In this document: piece by piece, positions 1 through 7,800 of the stretch
How the letters are laid out: each line of letters begins with the position of its first letter
Position numbering within the stretch: the stretch's first letter is position 1
From: Hyphomicrobiales bacterium
GTDB taxonomy: Bacteria > Pseudomonadota > Alphaproteobacteria > Rhizobiales > Beijerinckiaceae
Length of the DNA stretch: 9,257 nt
Assembly (NCBI GenBank): GCA_003164825.1
Contig: PLUH01000352.1
Location: 13,188 to 22,444, forward strand
Reading direction: 5' to 3'
Program-made: the position numbers and the translations under genes
Notes under the pieces: generated by a model
The model's input: only the letters and a program-made list of their open reading frames with translations
Told to the model about the DNA's origin: nothing
The model's database searches: none

Positions 1-2
1 GG

Positions 3-416
3 CCGGTCGTGCTCGCCGGCTGGTCGGCCGGCGCCCAACTGGCTGTGCTGCATCTCGGCCATCGGCTGGTCGCGGCGGGTCTCGCCATTTCCGGCGTCTA
101 CGACCTGAGGCCGCTGCGCGACACCGCGCTCAACGACGTGCTGAAGCTCACCGACGCGGAGGTCGCGGCCCTGTCGCCTGTGCGGTCGCCGCCGGCTTCG
201 CTGAAGCCGCTCGCCATCGCCTATGGAACGCACGAGCTTCCCGCGCTTGTTCACGATTCGCGTAAGCTCCACGCGTTGCGCTCGGCGGCTCATGCGCCGG
301 GCCCGCTGCTGCCGATCGCAGGCGCCGACCATTTCAGCATTCTCGAACAATTGCGCCGCCCGAACGGCCAGCTTGTCCGCGCGGCGCAACGCCTGATCGA
401 GGACGTCTCGCATTGA
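3..416 (+). CDS. alpha/beta hydrolase, kynurenine formamidase-like (5' end outside window)
   Basis: This is the C-terminal part of a serine hydrolase of the alpha/beta fold. The frame is open from the first complete codon, so the true start and the oxyanion-hole HGG region lie upstream. The nucleophile elbow G-W-S-A-G is visible, with the serine codon at 24-26. A segment reading SGVYDLRPLRDT follows, then an N-D-x-L-K-L stretch and a SPV motif, the pattern seen in kynurenine formamidase-type hydrolases (AFMID/KynB-like, Aes-related). The catalytic histidine is probably the one in ADHFS, codon 330-332. The acidic member may lie near GTHELPALVHD but is not certain. The family hydrolyses amides or esters, the best known being N-formylkynurenine. 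Its stop overlaps the start of the molybdenum hydroxylase large subunit, so it is probably the first visible gene of that operon and may act on the same compound. The actual substrate cannot be read from the sequence. Confidence 0.85.
   Translation, partial: PVVLAGWSAGAQLAVLHLGHRLVAAGLAISGVYDLRPLRDTALNDVLKLTDAEVAALSPVRSPPASLKPLAIAYGTHELPALVHDSRKLHALRSAAHAPGPLLPIAGADHFSILEQLRRPNGQLVRAAQRLIEDVSH
399..403 (+). promoter_or_regulatory. ribosome binding site supporting a TTG start
   Basis: GAGGA lies nine bases before the TTG at 413, a good Shine-Dalgarno spacing. No ATG occurs in this frame before 488, and starting there would remove the conserved N-terminal R-x-x-D segment of the molybdopterin subunit. 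The site therefore favours TTG 413, which also gives the 4-base overlap with the upstream stop. Confidence 0.55.
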
Positions 417-2788
417 CTGACGCTGTCGGCCCCAAAACCCCTCAGGGCGTCGGCGCGCGGCTGCCCCGCAAGGAGGACGAGCGCCTGATGCGGGGCTTGG
501 GGCAATATGTCGGCGATATTCGGTTGCCCGGCATGCAGGATGTGGCCTTCATCCGCAGCCCGCTCGCCCACGCCCGAATTCGCGGCGTCGACATCCCCGA
601 AGCCGTTCGGGGCCGGGTGTTCACCGCCGCGGACCTGGACGACGTCAGAGCGATCCGGGCGGTGTCGGGATTGCCCGGCTTCAAGGTCTCCGAGCAGCCG
701 CCGCTGGCGACCGGCAAGGTCAGGCATGTCGGCGAGCTCATCGCCATGTGCGTCGCCCCAACGCGCGCTGAAGCTGAAGATATCGCGGCGAGCGTGACTC
801 TGGACCTTGAGGAGTTGCCGGCCGTCTGCGACATGCGGGCGGCGCGCCAGCCGGGCTCCACACTCGTGCACGAGCACTGGGGCGACAACGTCTTCCTCGA
901 GACGTTCATCGACACCGGCATCGCCGCGGCCTTCGATGCGCCGATCAAGGTCACGCGCACGATCTCGACCGGGCGCCAGTGCATGGCGCCGATCGAGGGG
1001 CGCGGCTGCGTCGCCGTGCTCGACCATCGCGCGGACCAGCTCGTGCTCCATACCGCAACCCAGATGCCGCATGTCATTCGCACCGGCCTCGCCGAATGCC
1101 TCGGCCTGGAGGAAGGCCGCGTCCGGATCGTCTCGCCCGATGTCGGCGGCGGCTTTGGCTACAAGGGTATCCTGCTCGCCGAGGAAATCTGCCTCGGCTG
1201 GCTAGCGCTTCGCCGCCGCCATGCGGTGCGCTGGCTCGAGGATCGCCGTGAGCACCTGACCGCCAACGCCAATTGCCGCGAGCATCATTACGAGATCACC
1301 GTCTATGCCGAGCGCGACGGACAGCTGCGCGGCGTCGACTGCGATGCGATCGTCGATTCCGGCGCCTATTCGGCCTATCCGTTCACGGCTTGTCTGGAAG
1401 CGGCGCAGGTGGCGAGCATCCTGCCGGGCCCGTACGATCTTCCGGCCTATCGTTGCCGGACTTGGTCGGTCGCGACCAACAAGTGCCCGATCCTGCCCTA
1501 TCGCGGCGTCGCCAGGACTGGCGTCTGCTTCGCTCTCGAGCTGGCGCTCGACACGGTCGCTTCGGCGGCCGGCCTGAGCCCCGAAACAGTGCGGTTCAGG
1601 AATCTGGTCCGGCCCGAACAGATGCCGTTCGACAACATTACCAACAAGCACTTCGACAGCGGCGATTATCCGCAGGCGCTGAGGCGCGCCCTGGAGACGA
1701 TCGACGCCGATGCGGTCCGCGCCCGACAGAGGAAAGGCGAGCCGGACGGGCGTCGCATCGGGCTGGGCCTGGCGATCTATTGCGAGCAGTCGGCGCACGG
1801 CACGTCCGTTTATGCCGGGTGGGGCATTCCCATGGTGCCCGGCCGCGAACAGGCGAGCGCCCGACTGACGCCGGACGGCGGGCTCGAACTGCGCATCGGC
1901 CTCCATTCGCATGGGCAAGGGCTCGAGACGACGCTGGCCCAGGTCGCACATGAAATCCTCGGCGTCCCGGTGGCGCGGATCCGGGTGGTGCTCGGCGATA
2001 CCGCTATGACGCCCTATTCGACCGGGACCTGGGGCTCGCGCGCCATGGTGATGGCCGGCGGCGCGGTCGCCGCCGCCTGCCGCGAGCTCAGCGAGCGAGC
2101 GACGCGCATCGGCGCCCATCTGATCCAGGCCCGGCCCGCAGACGCCCGCTTCGAGAACGGGCGGGTGCTCGGTCCATCCGGCGAGGTTTCGCTCGCGACG
2201 ATCGCGCGGACCTGGTACCGGCGTCCGCAGGATCTCCCTGCCGACGTCGACGCCGGCGGCCTCGAAGCGACCAGTGGATATAAGCCGGTTCGTGATTCCG
2301 GCGTATTCAGCTACGCAGCCCACGCGGTCGCGGTCGCCGTCGATCCTGATCTCGGCGAGGTCGAGATACTCGACTATGTGGTGGTCGAGGACGGTGGCGT
2401 TCTCGTCAATCCGCTCATCGTCGACGGCCAGATCTACGGCGGTCTCACCCAGGGCGTCGGCACCGCGCTCTATGAGGAAATGCTGTTCGACGCCGCCGGT
2501 CAGCCGCAAGCCTCGACCTTCGCCGACTACCTTCTGCCCGGCGCGCCCGAGGCGCCGGCGGCGCGCATCGTCCACATGGAGACCGCCTCGCCCTATACTG
2601 AGTTCGGCGCGAAGGGTGTCGGCGAAGGCGGCGCCATCGCCCCGCCGGCCGCAATCGCCAACGCCGTCAACGACGCGCTGAGGCCGCTTGGGGCGGAGCT
2701 CCGCCATTCGCCGATAACGCCAAGGCGCATCGTCGAAGCCGTTCTCGCGGCGCGCTCGGTCGCGGCGGAGCGGAAGGCGGCGTCGTGA
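413..2788 (+). CDS. molybdopterin-binding large subunit of a xanthine dehydrogenase/aldehyde oxidase-type hydroxylase (CoxL form II-like)
   Basis: Catalytic subunit (791 aa, normal length) of a molybdenum hydroxylase that inserts a water-derived oxygen into a C-H bond, passing electrons to the 2Fe-2S and FAD subunits. Residues about 27-140 form the a/b hammerhead domain, and the rest the two Mo-cofactor domains. Visible motifs are VGGGFGYKG at 244-252, PYRGVAR at 362-368, HSHGQGLETT at 498-507, GTWGSRAMV at 538-546, a DGGxxxNP-type segment near 660-667, and FGAKGVGEGG at 731-740. Glu738 sits at the catalytic glutamate position. The loop at 362-368 lacks the AYxCSFR signature of true CO dehydrogenase (form I) and departs from the form II AYRGAGR, so CO is not the expected substrate. 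Candidates are an aldehyde or N-heterocycle. The TTG start overlaps the hydrolase stop by 4 bases; its own stop overlaps the FAD subunit start by 4. No Tat signal is seen, so it is probably cytoplasmic. Confidence 0.95.
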   Translation: MTDAVGPKTPQGVGARLPRKEDERLMRGLGQYVGDIRLPGMQDVAFIRSPLAHARIRGVDIPEAVRGRVFTAADLDDVRAIRAVSGLPGFKVSEQPPLATGKVRHVGELIAMCVAPTRAEAEDIAASVTLDLEELPAVCDMRAARQPGSTLVHEHWGDNVFLETFIDTGIAAAFDAPIKVTRTISTGRQCMAPIEGRGCVAVLDHRADQLVLHTATQMPHVIRTGLAECLGLEEGRVRIVSPDVGGGFGYKGILLAEEICLGWLALRRRHAVRWLEDRREHLTANANCREHHYEITVYAERDGQLRGVDCDAIVDSGAYSAYPFTACLEAAQVASILPGPYDLPAYRCRTWSVATNKCPILPYRGVARTGVCFALELALDTVASAAGLSPETVRFRNLVRPEQMPFDNITNKHFDSGDYPQALRRALETIDADAVRARQRKGEPDGRRIGLGLAIYCEQSAHGTSVYAGWGIPMVPGREQASARLTPDGGLELRIGLHSHGQGLETTLAQVAHEILGVPVARIRVVLGDTAMTPYSTGTWGSRAMVMAGGAVAAACRELSERATRIGAHLIQARPADARFENGRVLGPSGEVSLATIARTWYRRPQDLPADVDAGGLEATSGYKPVRDSGVFSYAAHAVAVAVDPDLGEVEILDYVVVEDGGVLVNPLIVDGQIYGGLTQGVGTALYEEMLFDAAGQPQASTFADYLLPGAPEAPAARIVHMETASPYTEFGAKGVGEGGAIAPPAAIANAVNDALRPLGAELRHSPITPRRIVEAVLAARSVAAERKAAS

Positions 2789-3654
2789 AGCCGGCGCGCT
2801 TCGTCATGGAGAGGCCGCGCGACCTCGCCGCCGCGCTGTCGATGATCGCCGGCGCCGACGGCGCGACAAAGATCATGGCCGGCGGGCAATCGCTCGGACC
2901 GATGCTCAATCTCCGGCTGGTTGAGCCGGATCGGGTTATTGACATCTCCGGCGTGCCCGAGCTGCGGCGGACCGATCGGGCGAACGGCTCGCTCGTCATC
3001 GGCGCCTGCGTGACCCACGCGGATATCGAGGACGGCCGGGTCCCCGATGTCGCCAACGGCATGATGGCTCGCGTCGCCGCCGGCATCGCATACCGGGCGG
3101 TGCGAAACCGCGGTACGATCGGGGGGAGCCTCGCCCATGCCGACCCGGCGGCGGACTGGGTCTCTGCTCTGACCGCGCTGGGGGCCGAAGTCGAGATCGC
3201 CTCGCGCGCCCGAAACAGCCGGCGCATCGCGATTGGCGAATTCGTGGTGGGCGCGCTCGACGTGGCGCTGGCGGCCGACGAGCTTGTGACAGCGGTCTGC
3301 GTGCCCGTCCTGCCGTCGTCGGCGCGGTGGGGCTATGTCAAGCATTGCCGCAAGGTCGGGGAATTCGCTGAAGCGATCGGCGCGGTCGTGATCGATCCGG
3401 AGCGAGGCCGCGGGCGCGCCGTCATCGGGGCCGTCGAGGCGGCGCCGGTCGTAATCGAGGATGCGCGCATCCTGTTCGGCGGCGCCATCGGCCCGTCGTT
3501 CGCCGAGCGCTTCGACGCCTCCGCCGCCGACGCTTTATTGGTCGCGGCCGGCATGAGCGACCCTATCGACCGTCACGTCCATGTCACGGTGCTGCGGCGC
3601 GCGATCGGCCAGGCGAGCGTGCAAGGGTCGGCGAAGGTCCTGGACGCGGCATGA
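2785..3654 (+). CDS. FAD-binding medium subunit of the molybdenum hydroxylase (CoxM-like)
   Basis: This 289-residue protein is the flavin subunit, which takes electrons from the 2Fe-2S clusters and hands them to the final acceptor. It has the usual length and layout: an N-terminal PCMH-type FAD domain with AGGQS at 32-36 and TIGGSLAHADPAAD at 111-124, both FAD-contacting motifs of this family, then a C-terminal CO dehydrogenase flavoprotein-like domain from about residue 180. The start is GTG at 2785, with GGAAGG at 2772-2777 seven bases upstream. It overlaps the large-subunit stop by 4 bases, and its own stop overlaps the small-subunit ATG by 4 bases. This tight coupling suggests co-translation of the three subunits in stoichiometric amounts. 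The electron acceptor (quinone, oxygen or a carrier) cannot be inferred from this subunit alone. Confidence 0.93.
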   Translation: MKPARFVMERPRDLAAALSMIAGADGATKIMAGGQSLGPMLNLRLVEPDRVIDISGVPELRRTDRANGSLVIGACVTHADIEDGRVPDVANGMMARVAAGIAYRAVRNRGTIGGSLAHADPAADWVSALTALGAEVEIASRARNSRRIAIGEFVVGALDVALAADELVTAVCVPVLPSSARWGYVKHCRKVGEFAEAIGAVVIDPERGRGRAVIGAVEAAPVVIEDARILFGGAIGPSFAERFDASAADALLVAAGMSDPIDRHVHVTVLRRAIGQASVQGSAKVLDAA

Positions 3655-4856
3655 ACGCGACGCAGGGCCCGACGATGCCGCTGTCGCTCAACGTCAACGG
3701 CCTTGCGGTCGCGGCGGAAATCGAGCCTCGCCGGCACCTCGCCGACTTCCTGCGCGAAAATCTGAACCTCACGGGAACGCATTTGGGATGCGAGCATGGG
3801 GTTTGCGGGGCCTGCACCCTTCTTGTCGACGGCGAGCCGGTCCGCTCGTGCATCACCTTCGCCGGCGCCTGCAGCGGGGCCGACGTCACAACCATCGAGG
3901 GCCTCGATAACGACGAGATCGCGATCGAGCTGCGCGCCGCCTTCAACCGGGAGCACGCGTTGCAATGCGGATTCTGCACGCCCGGAATGCTGGTCTCCGC
4001 TCGCGATCTGGTTCTTCGCCTTCGGGAGCCCGACGAGCGGCGCATCCGGTTGGGCCTCAGCGGCAATCTCTGCCGCTGCACCGGCTATGTCGGGATCGTC
4101 CAGGCGGTCCGAAGGGTCATCGCCGCCCGACGCGAACGGGGGATCACCGCGATCGTCGCTGATCCCAGGCGCGGATTGGGACCGATCGGGGCGCGGATCG
4201 GATCCGGCCTGGCGACCGGCGCGCCAACGCCGAAGAGCGTGACGGCGCGCGTTCCCGCGCCGGCCGCGAAGGTCGCCGCGGCCTTCATGCCGACAGACAG
4301 TTTCGAGCAGAGTTTCTCTATCGCCTGCCCCCCGGAGGAGGTGTTCGCGGCGTTCGGCCGCATCCGCGAGATCGCGGATTGCATTCCCGGAGCCGTGGTC
4401 AGCGGCGAGCCGGCCCCGAACCGCGTCGAGGGCGGCATTCGTGTCAGATTCGGACCGATCTCTCCGGTCTTCAGCGGGGCCGCCCTCATCGAGCGCGACG
4501 AAGAAAAATTCACCGGACGTATCCTGGGGATGGGCGCCGACGCCGGCGATCGCTCGACCATGCAAGGCGAAATACGCTATCGCATTGTCGACGGCGAGCA
4601 GCCGGGGACCGCCCGCGTCGAACTTGCGATCGGCTACGCCCTCAAGGGCGCGCTAGCGCAATTCGGGCGTCCAAGTCTGGTGCGAAACCTCGCCGGCCGA
4701 ATGATCGCCGAGTTCTCGCAAAACCTTGAACAGCGGCTGACTGGCCGATCAAGCGGGCGAGCGCCGAAGCCAATCAATCTTCCCCGCCTTGTCCTCAGAT
4801 CGCTGAGCGAGAGGGTTGCGAATTTGATAAAGAGACTGCTGGCGTTGTCGGACTGA
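3651..4856 (+). CDS. 2Fe-2S small subunit fused to a CoxG/SRPBCC domain
   Basis: A two-part protein of 401 residues, where a normal small subunit has about 160. Residues 10-164 are the electron-transfer subunit. The plant ferredoxin-type cluster is held by C47, C52, C55 and C67 (GCEHGVCGAC then RSC), and the second cluster by C106, C109, C141 and C143 (CGFCTPGM and CRCTGY); all eight ligands are intact. A Pro/Ala-rich linker spans about 165-215. Residues about 216-366 match the CoxG (CO dehydrogenase subunit G, SRPBCC fold) pattern, including the segment FEQSFSIACPPEEVFAAF. The tail at 377-401 looks like a basic amphipathic helix. CoxG is known from CO oxidisers as the factor that brings the dehydrogenase to the membrane or quinone pool, so the fusion may tether the complex there; this is inference. 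The ATG at 3651 overlaps the previous stop by 4 bases; ATG 3675 is an alternative start. Confidence 0.93.
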   Translation: MNATQGPTMPLSLNVNGLAVAAEIEPRRHLADFLRENLNLTGTHLGCEHGVCGACTLLVDGEPVRSCITFAGACSGADVTTIEGLDNDEIAIELRAAFNREHALQCGFCTPGMLVSARDLVLRLREPDERRIRLGLSGNLCRCTGYVGIVQAVRRVIAARRERGITAIVADPRRGLGPIGARIGSGLATGAPTPKSVTARVPAPAAKVAAAFMPTDSFEQSFSIACPPEEVFAAFGRIREIADCIPGAVVSGEPAPNRVEGGIRVRFGPISPVFSGAALIERDEEKFTGRILGMGADAGDRSTMQGEIRYRIVDGEQPGTARVELAIGYALKGALAQFGRPSLVRNLAGRMIAEFSQNLEQRLTGRSSGRAPKPINLPRLVLRSLSERVANLIKRLLALSD

Positions 4857-4867
4857 TAAAGCCGTTC

Positions 4868-4878
4868 AAAGGAGAGGG
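4868..4878 (+). promoter_or_regulatory. strong ribosome binding site before the GH94 gene
   Basis: AAAGGAGAGGG precedes the ATG at 4880, with AGGAG ending five bases before it. It is the best Shine-Dalgarno in the window and lies in the only gap between the left and right gene groups. The 23-base gap has no room for a hairpin terminator, and I see no convincing promoter in it. The phosphorylase is thus probably translated independently but may share the upstream transcript. Confidence 0.7.
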
Positions 4879-4879
4879 A

Positions 4880-7800
4880 ATGTCCAACTCGTCCACAGAG
4901 ATTCTGACGACGCCACGGCGGGACGATCTTGGCCTCGTGCAGATCACCAACAGCGCCGGGATCTCTGTCAGCCTGCTGCCGAGCGGCGCGATCTTCGCCA
5001 TCGAGCATGCGGACCCGAAGCGCCGGATCATGATCAACCAGGTGCTCAGCTCCCCCATCGCCAGCGGCTTGGGACGCCTTTTCCTGCGCGCCGGCGGGCC
5101 CGAGCCGGCAATCCTGTCGGTCATCGGTCCCGAGGCCGGGCTCCGCGCCGGCGCCTCGAATGACCGCTTCGTCTGGGAGGGAGAAGGGAGCGGCGTCAGC
5201 CATCGGGTCACACTCTGGCTGCATCCGCGCTCGAGAGCCTGGCTCTGGCGGCTCGAAGTGGTCAACCGCCGCGACAGCGACCTCTCCTGCGACGCCGTCC
5301 TCATCCAGGATCTGGGGCTCGGCGATCAGGGCTTCGTGATGAACAACGAGGCCTACGTCAGTCAGTATCTCGACCACCATGCCGCGCAGCATCCGCACCT
5401 GAACCACGTTCTCATGAGCCGGCAAAATCTGTCGCAAGGGGGGACGTTTCCCTGGGCCGCGCATGGCTGCCTTGAAGGCGCCGCGGGCTTCGCGACCGAT
5501 TTTCGCGACCTCATGGGGCCCGGCTACCGTGACGCCAATCAGTTCAGTTGTGGGTTTGGGACGGCCCTGCCTTCGAAGCGTCTTCAGTTTGAGACGGGAT
5601 GCGCGGCCCTGCAGTCGAAGGCCGCGACGCTGGCGCCCGGAGCCGCGACGTCGTGGACGTTCTTTGGCGTCTTTGTGCCCGATCACCCGGCGGCGTCGAG
5701 CGACGCCGACCTCAGCTTGATTGAAATCGTCGAGCGCGCCGGCGAGGATTGGGCGGCGCGCGAGGTCGCCCTGTCCCTCCCGCCACGCTCTCTCCTGCAC
5801 GATGCGCCGCCCGCTGTCGCCGAGGCGCTCGACGAGAAAGCGATACGAGCGCGCTACCGCAGGCGCACGCATGTCGAACGGGTCGACGGCCAGCTTCAGT
5901 CTTTCTTCACGCCGGGGAGAACGCACAGCCGTCATGTTGTCCTGCGCGAGAAGGAGCGTGTGGTGGCGCGCCGCCACGGCGCCCTCGTCCGCAGCGGCGA
6001 GGAGATGCTGCCGGACGACGCCATCCTGTGCACGACCGCATGGATGCACGGCGTGTTCGGCGCCCAACTCACCATCGGCAGCACGTCGTTCCACAAGCTT
6101 TTTTCCGTCTCACGCGATCCCTACAACATCACCCGCGCGAGCGGACTGCGAATGCTGATGGAAGCGAAGGAAGGATGGCGTCTATTGACCGTGCCCTCCG
6201 TCTTCGAAATGGGCCTGAGCGACTGCCGCTGGGTCTATCGGCTCGGCGAACGGACAATCACGGTCTCCGCGACGGCTTCCGGCGACGAGCCCGCGATGCA
6301 ATGGCGGGTGGCCGTTGAAGGCGAACCGTGCCGCTTCCTCGTTTTCGGCCATCTCGTCCTCGGCGAACAGGAATTCGCCCATCAGGGTCGCGTCGAGATC
6401 GAAACGAGACGAAAGCGCTTCACTTTCCGGCCGGATGCCAACCATATCTGGGGCCAAAAATATCCTCTGGCTGTCTATCATCTGGTGACGAGCACGCCCG
6501 GGCGCATCGAGGCGACCGGCGGCGACGAACTGCTCTACGTGGACGGACATCGCCGCAGCGGCGCATACGTCGCGATCCGGACGCGCCCGACGAAGGAATT
6601 CGCTTTTGCGGTCGTCGGATCGATGACCGATGCGAAGCAGGCGAGCGCATTGGCCACGAAATACGTCAGGCCCGTCGATGAAGCCCAGATGCTCAAGCCC
6701 GCCGACCGCTTCTGGCGGAATCTTACCCGTGGGATCCGCGTGCAGAGCGCTAAGAATTCCGCCGACGCGCTCGCCGTCGACACGATCCTCCCCTGGCTCG
6801 CCCACGACGGCATGATCCATCTCACCGCGCCTCACGGGCTCGAACAATATACCGGCGGCGCTTGGGGCACGCGCGACGTCTGCCAGGGCTCGATCGAATT
6901 GCTGCTGACGCTCGAGCATGATCGGCCGGTCAAAGAGATTCTGCGCATCCTCTTCGCTCAGCAATACGAGGGGACCGGCGACTGGCCGCAGTGGTTCATG
7001 CTCGAGCCCTATTCCGATGTGCAGAGCAAGGAGTCGCATGGCGACATCATCGTCTGGCCGCTCAAGGCGCTCTGCGACTATATCGAGGCCACCGGCGACT
7101 TTGCTTTCCTCGACAAGACCATTGCGTGGCGCCGCGAGGACAATTTCGAGAAGACTGCGCGCGCTGACCCGGTGACCAGCCACGTCGACAAGCTGATAGA
7201 GACGGTGCGCGCGCGCTTCATCCCCGGCACGAACCTCATTCGTTATGGCAACGGCGACTGGAACGATTCGCTTCAACCGGTCGATCCGACGAAACACGAC
7301 TGGATGACGAGCGCCTGGACGGTCGTTCTGCTCTACGAGCAGCTTCGCCGCTACGCCGAGATCCTTCGCCATGCGAAGCGCGCGCCTAGGCGGGCCAAGG
7401 AGCTCGACGCGCTTGCCGCTGCGATACGCAAGGACTTCAACGCTTTCCTCATCCGCGACGGAGTGGTCGCCGGCTATGGCGTGTTCCGGCCCGAAGGCGG
7501 GGAGCCCGAGCTTTTGCTGCATCCAAGCGACCGACAAACCGGGCTCGCCTTCTCGCTCCTGCCGATGACGCAGAGCCTGATCGGTGGCATGTTTACCCAG
7601 GCGCAGGCGCGCCGGCACCTGAGTCTCATCCGCAAGCACCTCCTTTTTTCCGACGGCGCGCGCCTCATGGACAGGCCGATCGCCTACCACGGCGGGCCCG
7701 AGACGTTCTTCCGGCGGGCGGAATCGGCTGCATTCTTTGGCCGCGAAATCGGACTCATGTACACGCATTCGCATCTGCGCTACGGCGAGGCGATGAGCGA

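Noticed and set aside
1202..2707. 501-codon open frame on the - strand
   Set aside because: It lies wholly opposite the molybdopterin subunit, whose motifs are intact along this stretch; no motif is seen in the antisense product.
413..4856. A true aerobic CO dehydrogenase (coxMSL)
   Set aside because: The large subunit lacks the AYxCSFR form I active-site loop, and the subunit order differs. Only the general family and the CoxG domain are shared.
4634..6094. 486-codon open frame on the - strand
   Set aside because: It crosses the end of the small-subunit gene and the start of GH94, is rich in Arg/Ala/Gly without family motifs, and is a codon-bias shadow.
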